17,841 bases of DNA from Oscillibacter sp. (GCA_003487665.1 DNFA01000046.1:10895-28735), one strand, 5' to 3'; positions 7,612-15,284 are shown, counted from the stretch's first letter. Translations and numbers: made by a program. The notes: generated by a model not told the origin, from the sequence alone.

Positions 7612-7652
7612 GCTGCTTTCACCCGTGAAAGCAGCGGCAGGCCGCGGCCTGC
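7612..7652 (-). promoter_or_regulatory. Two tandem hairpins in the leader of the importer operon
   Basis: Between promoter and first gene the minus-strand transcript would carry two perfect inverted repeats. The first met is GCAGGCC-GC-GGCCTGC (7652-7637); the second is GCTGCTTTCAC-GG-GTGAAAGCAGC (7635-7612). They are 1 nt apart. Neither is followed by a T-tract, so they are not an obvious attenuator. They may be protein-binding sites or leader structures. I could not match them to a purine riboswitch. Confidence 0.5.
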
Positions 7653-7673
7653 TTCCAATTTTTAATTGTCACA

Positions 7674-7702
7674 AGTATACCATATCCATCGGTTTTTGGG
7701 AA
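7674..7702 (-). promoter_or_regulatory. Promoter of the BMP-type importer operon
   Basis: On the minus strand: TTCCCA (7702-7697), 17-nt spacer, TATACT (7679-7674), with TGG directly before the -10 making an extended -10. Transcription would begin near 7667, giving a leader of roughly 95 nt with the two hairpins. Confidence 0.65.
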
Positions 7703-7747
7703 GAATTTTTTTCTGGCCGCGGAAAATTATTTTGTACCATTTGCGCA

Positions 7748-7776
7748 TTGCCACGCCAGCCGCTTTCACTTATAAT
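7748..7776 (+). promoter_or_regulatory. Promoter of the GNAT acetyltransferase gene
   Basis: TTGCCA (7748-7753), 17-nt spacer and a perfect TATAAT (7771-7776). The -10 is flanked by CTTTCAC (7763-7769) and GTGAAAG (7782-7788), a 7-bp inverted repeat that could serve as an operator. The leader is only about 18 nt. Confidence 0.8.
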
Positions 7777-7800
7777 CAGCGGTGAAAGAAGGTGTCGTTT

Positions 7801-8364
7801 ATGATACACATCCGCCCCGCGACTCCCGATGATGCTCCGGCGCTGCTGGCGATCTACGCGCCCTACGTCACCGATACTGCCATTACATTTGAATATGAAG
7901 TGCCTGCGCTGTCGGACTTCCGCCAGCGCATCGAGGCGACGCTGCGCACCCACCCCTATCTGGTGCTGGAGCGTGACGGCGAGATCCTGGGCTACGCCTA
8001 CACCGGGCAGCTGGGCAGCCGCGCCGCTTACGCATGGGCGGCGGAGACGAGCATCTACCTGCGGCAGGACTGCCGCCGCGGTGGTCTGGGCACCCGGCTG
8101 TATCATGCGCTGGAGGACGCCTCCCGCGCCCAGCATGTGCAGGTGCTGTACGCCTGCATCGCCGCCCCCACCGGGGCTGATGACCCGCACCTGAGCCGCG
8201 CCAGCATCGACTTCCACACGCGGCTCGGCTACGCCGTTGCGGGCACCTTTCACCGCTGCGGCTATAAGTTCGGCACATGGTACGATGTGGTGTGGATGGA
8301 AAAGCGCCTGTCGGACGATGCCGTGCCGCCTGCCGTCGTCCCCTATTCCGCCCAGGTATTGTAA
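7801..8364 (+). CDS. GNAT-family N-acetyltransferase, phosphinothricin acetyltransferase-like
   Basis: A 187-residue acetyl-CoA-dependent N-acetyltransferase. The opening IHIRPATPDDAPALLAIYAPYV is typical of the Pat/YwnH group (phosphinothricin or methionine sulfoximine acetyltransferases). Other marks are AAETSIYL at 80-87 and the acetyl-CoA pyrophosphate loop CRRGGLGTRLY at 91-101; RLGYAVAGTFHRCGYKFGTWYDVVWMEK in the last third is also characteristic. The natural substrate of such enzymes is usually unknown, often an amino acid analogue or an N-terminus. I chose the ATG at 7801, after the GAAAGAAGG purine run; an in-frame GTG at 7792 overlaps that run. No terminator is seen after it. It is divergent from the importer operon. 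Confidence 0.88.
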   Translation: MIHIRPATPDDAPALLAIYAPYVTDTAITFEYEVPALSDFRQRIEATLRTHPYLVLERDGEILGYAYTGQLGSRAAYAWAAETSIYLRQDCRRGGLGTRLYHALEDASRAQHVQVLYACIAAPTGADDPHLSRASIDFHTRLGYAVAGTFHRCGYKFGTWYDVVWMEKRLSDDAVPPAVVPYSAQVL

Positions 8365-8412
8365 GGCATATTCCATAACAGATGCCGCAATGGGTCATTT
8401 CTTGTCAGCCAC

Positions 8413-8496
8413 ATGTCCAACGAGCAATTCCTTCCCGAACAGGCCAGAGCCTATTTCAGCCAGATGCTGCCGAAGCTCAGGCACTGGGGCGAATGA
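8413..8496 (+). other. 27-codon open frame of unknown status between the GNAT gene and asnA
   Basis: ATG to TGA encodes MSNEQFLPEQARAYFSQMLP and seven more residues ending HWGE. The composition is protein-like, but no convincing ribosome site precedes it and I recognise no family. It could be a short peptide, a remnant of a lost gene, or chance. The rest of 8365-8569 shows nothing I can name. Confidence 0.2.
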
Positions 8497-8569
8497 GAAA
8501 AGCATCCTCCTTCTGATAAAACACACAAACGCACTATGCATTTATTGTGAAATTTTGCGGTTATCCCAC

Positions 8570-8598
8570 TTGCATTTTGGCGCGGCAGCGCCTATAAT
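8570..8598 (+). promoter_or_regulatory. Promoter of asnA
   Basis: TTGCAT (8570-8575), 17-nt spacer, TATAAT (8593-8598). The leader is about 30 nt with GAGAGAGGTG ahead of the ATG at 8634. This is too short for a T-box or similar riboswitch. Confidence 0.8.
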
Positions 8599-8633
8599 GG
8601 CAGCATATTTTTTATGAGAGAGGTGTTTCACGC

Positions 8634-9644
8634 ATGAGCAAAGTGACGATCCCTGCTGGGTACAAAACGCCGCTGTCTACCTATGAGATGCAGCGCGCAA
8701 TCGAGTTCATCAAGAGCAATTTCCAAGTGAATCTGGGGCAGGCGCTGAATCTGCGGCGCGTTTCCGCTCCCCTGTTTGTGGATGAGAATTCGGGTCTGAA
8801 CGATAACCTCAACGGCGTGGAGCGTCCTGTGTCCTTCGATATCCCCGATGTGGGCGCACAGGGGCAGGTGGTGCATTCTCTGGCCAAGTGGAAGCGTCTG
8901 GCGCTGAAGCGCTACGACTTCAAGCCCGGCAAGGGTCTGTTCACCGATATGAACGCCATCCGCCGCGACGAGGAGGTGGACAACCTCCACTCCGTCTATG
9001 TGGATCAGTGGGACTGGGAAAAGGTCATCGAGCGCCGTGACCGCACGGTGGACTTCCTGGAGCAGACCGTCCGCGCCATCGTGGGCGCCGTGGTGGAGAC
9101 AAACGACGCTTTGCAGATCGCCTTCCCCAGCCTGCACACCGTGCTGGATCGGGAAGTGTATTTCGTCACCACCCAGGAGCTGGAGGATCGCTGGCCTGAC
9201 TACACGCCCAAGCAGCGCGAGGACGCCATCTGCAAGGAGCACCACACGGTATTCCTGATGCAGATCGGCGATGACCTGCACCGCAGCGGCAAGCCCCACG
9301 ACGGCCGCGCCCCCGACTACGACGACTGGGCGCTGAACGGCGACATCCTCATGTATAACCCCGTGCTGGATCGCTCCTTCGAGATCTCCTCCATGGGCAT
9401 CCGCGTGGACGAGGTCTCCATGGACTACCAGCTGCACAAGCGCGGCTGCGATGACCGCCGTGAGCTGCCCTTCCACAAGATGCTGCTGGCGGGCGAGCTG
9501 CCCCTGACCATCGGCGGCGGTATCGGCCAGAGCCGCCTGTGCATGCTGATGATCGGCACCTGCCACATCGGCGAGGTGCAGGCCAGCCTGTGGGACAAGG
9601 AGACGCTGGATGCCTGCGCCAAGGCCGGCGTCATGATCCTGTAA
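8634..9644 (+). CDS. asnA: Aspartate-ammonia ligase (asparagine synthetase A)
   Basis: A 336-residue class II synthetase-fold enzyme that makes asparagine from aspartate, ammonia and ATP (giving AMP and PPi) in the cytoplasm. Full-length match to AsnA (about 330 residues): opening YKTPLSTYEMQRAIEFIKSN, SAPLFVDENSGLNDNLNGVE near residues 44-63, HSLAKWKRLAL near 81-91 and GLFTDMNAIRRDE near 103-115. The C-terminal GGGIGQSRLCMLM and IGEVQASLW carry the class II synthetase motif 3 arginine. The gene stands alone, with its own promoter and terminator. Using ammonia rather than glutamine fits an anaerobe living at high ammonia. Confidence 0.96.
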   Translation: MSKVTIPAGYKTPLSTYEMQRAIEFIKSNFQVNLGQALNLRRVSAPLFVDENSGLNDNLNGVERPVSFDIPDVGAQGQVVHSLAKWKRLALKRYDFKPGKGLFTDMNAIRRDEEVDNLHSVYVDQWDWEKVIERRDRTVDFLEQTVRAIVGAVVETNDALQIAFPSLHTVLDREVYFVTTQELEDRWPDYTPKQREDAICKEHHTVFLMQIGDDLHRSGKPHDGRAPDYDDWALNGDILMYNPVLDRSFEISSMGIRVDEVSMDYQLHKRGCDDRRELPFHKMLLAGELPLTIGGGIGQSRLCMLMIGTCHIGEVQASLWDKETLDACAKAGVMIL

Positions 9645-9656
9645 ATCCTATATGCA

Positions 9657-9684
9657 AAAAGAACCGCCTGCGGGCGGTTCTTTT
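9657..9684 (+). terminator. Rho-independent terminator of asnA
   Basis: A perfect 12-bp inverted repeat, AAAAGAACCGCC and GGCGGTTCTTTT, with a 4-nt TGCG loop, 12 nt after the asnA stop codon. Confidence 0.9.
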
Positions 9685-9723
9685 CCGTCTTGAGAGAGTG
9701 CTCGCCCATATCATGAGAGGCAT

Positions 9724-9747
9724 CTCCGCCTTTCGCAAAAGTCGGAG
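9724..9747. other. Imperfect hairpin upstream of the gltX promoter
   Basis: CTCCGCCTTT and AAAGTCGGAG form 10-nt arms with one mismatch around a CGCA loop. It is 20 nt upstream of the gltX -35 box. It could be an operator or may have no role. Confidence 0.25.
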
Positions 9748-9767
9748 CAGCCTTCCGGCCGAAAGCA

Positions 9768-9795
9768 TTGACTTTTCCGGGAAATTCAATATAAT
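9768..9795 (+). promoter_or_regulatory. Promoter of the gltX-spoIIM-glnN unit
   Basis: TTGACT (9768-9773), 16-nt spacer, TATAAT (9790-9795), in an AT-rich stretch. The leader to the gltX ATG is about 46 nt with GGAGGT 7 nt before the start, too short for a T-box. Confidence 0.8.
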
Positions 9796-9847
9796 ATATT
9801 AGTATTTTTGTATCTTCTATTTATATCTTCATACGGAGGTCTACCTT

Positions 9848-11329
9848 ATGTCTGACGCCGCTTATTTCACCGCCATGGAGGAGAAGATCCCCACCGGCAA
9901 GGTGCGTACCCGCTTTGCCCCCTCCCCCACCGGCTACATGCACATCGGCAACCTGCGCACCGCGCTGTACACCTGGCTCATCGCCCGCTCTCACGGCGGC
10001 ACGTTTATCCTCCGCATCGAGGATACCGACCAGGGGCGGCTGGTGGAGGGCGCTACCGACGTCATCTACCGCACCATGGCCGAGTGCCATCTGACCCACG
10101 ACGAGGGTCCCGATGTGGGCGGCCCCGTGGCGCCGTACATCCAGTCGGAGCGCCGGGACACCTACGGCAAATACGCCCGCCTGCTGGTGGAAAAGGGCGG
10201 CGCGTACTACTGCTTCTGCGAGAAGTGCGCCTCCGAGGAGGACACCGGCGACTTTGACCGCGCCGACGATCCCTGCCGCGACCTGCCGCTGGAAGACGCT
10301 CTGCGCCGCGTGGAGGCGGGCGAGCCTTACGTCATCCGCCAGCGCATCCCCAAGGAGGGCACCACCACGTTCCACGACGCCGTGTTCGGCGACATCACCG
10401 TGGAGAACAGCACGCTGGACGATCAGGTGCTGCTGAAGCGGGACGGTCTGCCCACCTACAACTTTGCCAACGTCATTGACGATCACCTGATGGGCATCAC
10501 CCATGTGGTGCGGGGCAGCGAGTATCTGTCCTCCGCGCCCAAGTACGATCTGCTGTACCACGCCTTCGGCTGGGAGGTGCCCACCTACGTCCACTGCTCC
10601 CCCGTCATGCGGGACGCGCAGAACAAGATGTCCAAGCGCCACGGCGATCCCAGCTACGAGGATCTGAAGGCGGAGGGCTATCTCACTGATGCCATCCTCA
10701 ACTATGTGGCGCTGCTGGGCTGGTCGCCCAGGGGCGAGCTGGCGGAACAGGAGGTCTTTTCTCTCGACGAGCTTGTAAAGGCGTTTGACCTGACAGGCAT
10801 TTCCAAGTCCCCGGCTATTTTCGACCGGGCAAAGCTGGATCATTTCAACGCCGTGTACCTGCGCGCCATGTCCCCGGAGGACTTTGCCAAGGCCGCGGAG
10901 CCGTACATCCGCCAGAGCGTCAAGGGCGACTTCGACGTGGCGGCCATCGCCGCGCTGCTGCAGGCGCGCTGCGAGCATCTCACCGATATCCCGGAGAAGG
11001 TGGACTTCTTCGACGTCTGCCCGGAGTACGACGTGGAATTCTTCACCAACAAGAAGTCCAAGACGAACCCGGAGGTCTGCAAGGCCATGCTGGAGGCCGC
11101 CATCCCCATGCTGGAGGATCTGCCCGCATGGACGGACGAGGCCATCCACGACGGTCTGATCGCGCTGGCCGAGCAGCTGGGCGTGAAGAACGCCACACTG
11201 ATGTGGCCGGTGCGCATCGCCGCCGCCGGCAAGCTGGTGACGCCCGGCGGCGCTGTGGAGATCTGCCGCATCCTCGGCCGGGATGAGACGCTGCGCCGTC
11301 TCCGCGCCGGTCTGGAGAAGCTGGCATGA
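9848..11329 (+). CDS. gltX: Glutamate-tRNA ligase
   Basis: A 493-residue class I aminoacyl-tRNA synthetase that attaches glutamate to tRNA-Glu. The Rossmann-fold signature RFAPSPTGYMHIGNLRTAL (HIGN at 32-35) and KMSKR at 260-264 are both intact. YCFCEKC at 121-127 with Cys143 resembles the zinc-binding insert of GluRS. The C-terminal anticodon-binding domain is present, so the length is full (about 480-500 residues). In most Firmicutes GluRS also charges tRNA-Gln, which an amidotransferase then corrects; that is likely here but cannot be read from sequence alone. The start follows GGAGGT. The last bases overlap the next start codon (ATGA), and glnN follows, so the unit joins glutamate use with glutamine synthesis. 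Confidence 0.96.
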   Translation: MSDAAYFTAMEEKIPTGKVRTRFAPSPTGYMHIGNLRTALYTWLIARSHGGTFILRIEDTDQGRLVEGATDVIYRTMAECHLTHDEGPDVGGPVAPYIQSERRDTYGKYARLLVEKGGAYYCFCEKCASEEDTGDFDRADDPCRDLPLEDALRRVEAGEPYVIRQRIPKEGTTTFHDAVFGDITVENSTLDDQVLLKRDGLPTYNFANVIDDHLMGITHVVRGSEYLSSAPKYDLLYHAFGWEVPTYVHCSPVMRDAQNKMSKRHGDPSYEDLKAEGYLTDAILNYVALLGWSPRGELAEQEVFSLDELVKAFDLTGISKSPAIFDRAKLDHFNAVYLRAMSPEDFAKAAEPYIRQSVKGDFDVAAIAALLQARCEHLTDIPEKVDFFDVCPEYDVEFFTNKKSKTNPEVCKAMLEAAIPMLEDLPAWTDEAIHDGLIALAEQLGVKNATLMWPVRIAAAGKLVTPGGAVEICRILGRDETLRRLRAGLEKLA

Positions 11330-11928
11330 AAAACCAACTCCGCGCCATCGGCGACTTCTGGCGGCAGGGGTACGGCCGCTTCGTGGGCATGACCGCCATC
11401 GCCTTTCTGGTGCTGACCGTGCTGGCCTATATCGCAGGCCGCCTGTTCCCGGATATCCCCGTGACCGTCATGTCCTACTTCAACGACATGATCGACAGCT
11501 CCGGCATCGTACAGGAGGACGGCAGCTTCAGCGTGCTGGCGCTGCTGGGCAGCAATGTCCGCGCCATGGTGCTCTCCGCGCTGTACGGCTTCATCCCGTT
11601 TCTGTACCTCCCCGCCCTGTCGCTGGGGCTGAACGCCGCCATTATCGGCATGCTGGCCGCCATGATGCAGGGTCAGTGGCTCCTGTTCGCCGCCGGTATC
11701 CTGCCCCACGGCATTTTCGAGCTGCCCGCGCTGGTGCTGAGTCTGGCCGCCGGTCTGTGCCTGTGCCAGAACATCAACCATTACATCCGCAAAAATGAAA
11801 AGGGCGTCATGAAGCCCCTGATGCTGAACCTCCTGCGTGTGATATGCCTGCTGGTGCTGCCGCTGCTGGTGGTCGCCGCCGTGATGGAATGCTATGTGAC
11901 ACCGCAGGTCATGCAGCTGTTTATGTAA
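11326..11928 (+). CDS. SpoIIM-family (stage II sporulation protein M/DUF95) membrane protein
   Basis: A 200-residue integral membrane protein of the SpoIIM family. After a short cytoplasmic N-terminus there are about five hydrophobic spans (roughly 20-41, 80-103, 105-120, 124-149 and 165-188). The SpoIIM-like core is LSALYGFIPFLYLPALSLGLNAAIIG followed by AAGILPHGIFELPALVLSLAAG, with its conserved PHGIFELPA. In Bacillus, SpoIIM joins SpoIID and SpoIIP in engulfment of the forespore, but many family members are not sporulation-specific, so the role is unproven. It starts inside gltX (ATGA overlap), with GGAGAAG as the likely ribosome site. It is followed after 56 nt by glnN without a terminator. 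Confidence 0.82.
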   Translation: MKNQLRAIGDFWRQGYGRFVGMTAIAFLVLTVLAYIAGRLFPDIPVTVMSYFNDMIDSSGIVQEDGSFSVLALLGSNVRAMVLSALYGFIPFLYLPALSLGLNAAIIGMLAAMMQGQWLLFAAGILPHGIFELPALVLSLAAGLCLCQNINHYIRKNEKGVMKPLMLNLLRVICLLVLPLLVVAAVMECYVTPQVMQLFM

Positions 11929-11941
11929 GACCCGTTATCCC

Positions 11942-11956
11942 CGCGGCTATGCCGCG
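11942..11956 (+). other. Short GC-rich hairpin between the spoIIM-family gene and glnN
   Basis: CGCGGC-TAT-GCCGCG, a 6-bp perfect stem without a following T-tract. It is too small to be a convincing terminator, so the three genes may be one unit. The hairpin could affect mRNA processing or glnN translation. Confidence 0.35.
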
Positions 11957-11984
11957 TATCTGAATCTGAAAGGAATGATCCCGC

Positions 11985-14087
11985 ATGTGTGAAAAGATCA
12001 CGAATGTTCCCGCGCTGTTCGGCCAGATGGTATTTGGTGAGCAGCAGATGCAGCAGCGCCTGCCCGCCGACATCTATCAGAAGTGGCAGCAGTGCCTGGC
12101 ACAGGGAACACCGCTGGATCGTTCCACCGCCGGGGAGATCGCCAACGCCATGAAGGACTGGGCGCTGGAAAAGGGCGCCACCCACTACACCCACTGGTTC
12201 CAGCCCATGACTGGCTTCACCGCCGAAAAGCACGACAGCTTCATCACCCGCGACGGCAAGGACGGCGTGGTCATGGAGCTGAGCGCCAAGGAGCTGAGCA
12301 AAGGTGAGGCGGATGCCTCCTCCTTCCCCTCCGGCGGCCTGCGCGCCACGTTCGAGGCGCGCGGCTACACCGCGTGGGATCCCACGTCCTACGCCTTCGT
12401 CAAGGATGAGACGCTGTATATCCCCACCATCTTCTGCTCCTACAGCGGGCAGACGCTGGACAAGAAAACGCCGCTGCTGCGCTCCATGCGCGTGCTGGAT
12501 AAGGAGTGCATCCGCATCCTGCGGCTGTTCGGCAACACCGAGGCGCAGCACGTCACGCCGCAGGTGGGCCCCGAGCAGGAGTATTTCCTGATCGATGAGA
12601 AGGTGTACCGCCAGCGGGAGGATCTGAAGCTGTGCGGCCGCACGCTGTTCGGCGCCCGTCCCTCCAAGGGCCAGGAGCTGGACGACCACTACTATGGTGC
12701 CATCAAGCCCCGTGTGGCCGCGTTCATGCGGGAGCTGGATCAGGAGCTGTGGAAGCTGGGCGTGCTTGCTAAGACGGAGCACAACGAGGTGGCTCCCGCC
12801 CAGCATGAGATCGCACCCATCTACTCCGATGCCAACTCCGCCTGCGACAAGAACCAGCTGACCATGGAGCTGCTGAAAAAGGTGGCTGCCCGTCACGGAC
12901 TTGTGTGCCTGCTGCACGAAAAGCCCTTTGCGGGCGTCAACGGCAGCGGCAAGCACGACAACTGGTCGCTGGCTACCGACACCGGCGAGAATCTGCTGAA
13001 GCCCGGCAGCACCCCCAGCCAGAACGCCCAGTTCCTGCTGTTTCTGGCGGCGTTTATCAAGGGCGTGGACGAGTATCAGGAGATGCTGCGCTGCTGCGTG
13101 TCCTATCCCGGCAACGATCACCGTCTGGGCGGCAACGAAGCGCCCCCGGCTATCATCTCCATCTTCCTGGGCGATGAGCTGACCGCCATTCTGGACTCCA
13201 TCATTCAGGGTACGGAGTACGTGGACATCACCAAGAAAAAGCTCACCATCGGTGTGGACACCCTGCCGGAGATCCCCCAGGACACCACCGACCGCAACCG
13301 CACCTCTCCCCTGGCCTTCACCGGCAACAAGTTTGAATTCCGCATGCTGGGCTCCAGCCAGTCCATCGCCAGCCCCAACGTGGTGCTGAACACCATCATG
13401 GCAGAGGAACTGCGCCAGTTCGCCGACATTCTGGAGAAGGCCGACGACTTCCAGTCCGCGCTGCAAACCCTGCTGCACGACACCTTCACCGCCCACCAGC
13501 GCATTATCTTCAACGGCAACGGCTACGATGAGTCGTGGGTGCAGGAGGCCAAGCGCCGGGGACTTGCCAATCTGCGGGACACGGTGGACTGCATGCCCGC
13601 CTACATTGACAAAAAGAACATCGATCTTTTCACCAGGCACGCCATCCTCACCGAGACGGAGATGCGCGCCCGGTACGAGATCCATCTGGAGAACTACTGC
13701 AAGGTATCCGCCATCGAAGCCAACACCCTGCTTGAGATGGCCATGCGGGGCGTTCTGCCCGCCGTAGCGCGCTATTCCGGCGACCTGGCCAAGGGCATGG
13801 CGCGCAAGCAGGAAGCTCAGTTTTCCGACCTGTGCCGGATAGAGAAATACCTGATACAGGAGCTGGGCATTCAGGGCGGTCAGCTTCTGGATGTCTGCCA
13901 GAGTCTCTCTCAGGCGCTGGAGAACGCCCCCGCCGCGGACAGCGGCATCGACGCTGCCCGGTATTACCGCAGCGAGATCGTCACCCGCACCCAAAAGGCC
14001 GGTGAGCTGATCGGCCAGCTGGAATCGCTGGTGGATGCCAAGGCGTGGCCGTATCCCACCTATGCGGATATCCTGTTCAGCGTGTAA
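11985..14087 (+). CDS. glnN: Glutamine synthetase type III
   Basis: A 700-residue type III glutamine synthetase (GlnN) that makes glutamine from glutamate, ammonia and ATP. The length matches this class, which is much longer than type I. Visible signs: the N-terminal THYTHWFQPMTG region near residues 66-77, the metal-binding GPEQEYFLID near 194-203, NGSGKHDNWS at about 319-328, and NRTSPLAFTGNKFEFR at about 438-453, all in the catalytic beta-barrel. The C-terminal extension beyond about 600 is helical and specific to type III. The start at 11985 follows AAAGGAATG. No separate promoter is seen, so it probably shares the gltX transcript. It ends before a strong terminator. Confidence 0.96.
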   Translation: MCEKITNVPALFGQMVFGEQQMQQRLPADIYQKWQQCLAQGTPLDRSTAGEIANAMKDWALEKGATHYTHWFQPMTGFTAEKHDSFITRDGKDGVVMELSAKELSKGEADASSFPSGGLRATFEARGYTAWDPTSYAFVKDETLYIPTIFCSYSGQTLDKKTPLLRSMRVLDKECIRILRLFGNTEAQHVTPQVGPEQEYFLIDEKVYRQREDLKLCGRTLFGARPSKGQELDDHYYGAIKPRVAAFMRELDQELWKLGVLAKTEHNEVAPAQHEIAPIYSDANSACDKNQLTMELLKKVAARHGLVCLLHEKPFAGVNGSGKHDNWSLATDTGENLLKPGSTPSQNAQFLLFLAAFIKGVDEYQEMLRCCVSYPGNDHRLGGNEAPPAIISIFLGDELTAILDSIIQGTEYVDITKKKLTIGVDTLPEIPQDTTDRNRTSPLAFTGNKFEFRMLGSSQSIASPNVVLNTIMAEELRQFADILEKADDFQSALQTLLHDTFTAHQRIIFNGNGYDESWVQEAKRRGLANLRDTVDCMPAYIDKKNIDLFTRHAILTETEMRARYEIHLENYCKVSAIEANTLLEMAMRGVLPAVARYSGDLAKGMARKQEAQFSDLCRIEKYLIQELGIQGGQLLDVCQSLSQALENAPAADSGIDAARYYRSEIVTRTQKAGELIGQLESLVDAKAWPYPTYADILFSV

Positions 14088-14095
14088 GGCACCGT

Positions 14096-14136
14096 AAAAA
14101 ACACTCCTCTGCCATACGGCAGAGGAGTGTTTTTTT
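14096..14136. terminator. Bidirectional terminator between glnN and ykvI
   Basis: A perfect 18-bp inverted repeat (14096-14113 and 14118-14135) with an ATAC loop; the GC core CACTCCTCTGCC is flanked by A6 and T7. It serves glnN on the plus strand and ykvI on the minus strand, as expected between convergent genes. Confidence 0.95.
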
Positions 14137-14149
14137 CTGTAAAGCGTTT

Positions 14150-15226
14150 TTACTTTTCAGCCGTTTGCTTTTCCTGCTTTCTGGCGCGGCAGAAGTGGAT
14201 GGCCATAAACACCAGAAATGCCACGCTGATATAACCAAAGACAGGGTAGACGGTTCCGATGATCTCCGCAAAGCCCAGCAGACTGCCCGCCCATGCCAGC
14301 ACGCTGATGACCAGCAGGACGACCTTCTTGTGGGTGCGGACAAGGGCGGATTTCTGCTCGATGTAGGCGCTCAGTCCCACCAGACTTGCCAGCGCGTTGC
14401 AGAACATGGCCACCAGCAGCATGATGCCGTAAATGGTGCCCATCGTGACGTTCAGATGGCTGGCCAGTGCCACCATGGGCAGCTCCGCCTGCACCGCCTC
14501 CGGATAGGCTGCCAGACTGGTGAGGATGCTCCCCGCCACCACCAGCAGCATAAGGCCGGCGATGATGATACCGCCGTAGATATGCCTCTTTTCCCGGACA
14601 TACTGCCCCACCGGGGACATGATGCCGATGCCGCCCAGAATGTTGTAGGCCACGAACGTCATGGTGGCAATGCCCCAATTGGGCATCAGCGGGTTGCTGT
14701 TGGTATACGTCAGGCGCAGGATGCCCTCCGTGCCGAAGGTACACCATGCGGCGATGGCAAAGCCCAGCGTGGCCAGCACCAGCAGCGGGATCAGGGCGGA
14801 GAAGGCGTTCACCATACCGCTGACGCCCAGCAGCGCCGTCAGGAACACCAGCAGCATGAACACGGCGCTGCCCAGCCAGGTGGGAACGCCGAACAGCTGC
14901 GTCAGCATGGCGCCCACACCGGCGGACATGGACACCACCACAAAGAACAGAAAAACCGCGCCGATGGCGCCGGAGGCCGCCCGCAGCCATTTGATATCCC
15001 ACGGCACCAGCAGCTGATCCATATCGGAGCAGCGGGTCATCTGCGTCAGGCGGATAAACAGAACGCCGATGACCACAAACAGCAGCGTCGCCAGCGCAAA
15101 GCCCACATAGCCCCAGTTGCCGAAGGCGCCGAAAAACTGCCAAAGCTCCTGCCCGGAGATAAAGCCCGCGCCCAAAAAACAGCCGACGTAGGTAAACGCC
15201 AGCGTCAAAGTCTTGATTTGTTTCAT
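14150..15226 (-). CDS. ykvI: YkvI-family membrane transporter (APC-like fold)
   Basis: A 358-residue integral membrane protein of the YkvI family (COG3949), distantly related to amino acid transporters with a LeuT-type fold. About ten hydrophobic segments span the protein (near 7-27, 37-58, 83-110, 117-137, 143-165, 187-210, 216-240, 264-288, 300-320 and 325-345). The first span has the unwound-helix glycine motif GCFLGAGFISGQE, where such transporters bind substrate and ion; the segment YNILGGIGIMSPVGQYV is the matching second-repeat site. The C-terminus ends in a charged tail (RARKQEKQTAEK). Substrate is not known; an amino acid or related compound is a reasonable guess. The ATG at 15226 is preceded by AGGTGA. 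It is divergent from ptb and convergent with glnN. Confidence 0.85.
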   Translation of the reverse strand: MKQIKTLTLAFTYVGCFLGAGFISGQELWQFFGAFGNWGYVGFALATLLFVVIGVLFIRLTQMTRCSDMDQLLVPWDIKWLRAASGAIGAVFLFFVVVSMSAGVGAMLTQLFGVPTWLGSAVFMLLVFLTALLGVSGMVNAFSALIPLLVLATLGFAIAAWCTFGTEGILRLTYTNSNPLMPNWGIATMTFVAYNILGGIGIMSPVGQYVREKRHIYGGIIIAGLMLLVVAGSILTSLAAYPEAVQAELPMVALASHLNVTMGTIYGIMLLVAMFCNALASLVGLSAYIEQKSALVRTHKKVVLLVISVLAWAGSLLGFAEIIGTVYPVFGYISVAFLVFMAIHFCRARKQEKQTAEK

Positions 15227-15255
15227 GTGTCACCTCATGTTGAATATACCCATAC

Positions 15256-15284
15256 AATATAGCCTATTTCCCTCCCCGCGTCAA
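15256..15284 (-). promoter_or_regulatory. Promoter of ykvI
   Basis: On the minus strand: TTGACG (15284-15279), 17-nt spacer, TATATT (15261-15256). The leader is about 25 nt. Confidence 0.75.

Noticed and set aside
7571..7680. Purine riboswitch in the importer leader
   Set aside because: I could not find the conserved three-way junction or loop sequences; only two simple tandem hairpins are visible.
8365..8633. T-box leader before asnA
   Set aside because: A strong promoter lies about 30 nt before the ribosome site region, leaving no room, and no T-box core sequence was seen.
11892..13994. 700-codon open frame on the minus strand opposite glnN
   Set aside because: It is the antisense of a full-length type III glutamine synthetase. 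GC-rich codon bias removes stop codons from this frame; the product is rich in His, Gln, Gly and Val repeats and matches no family.
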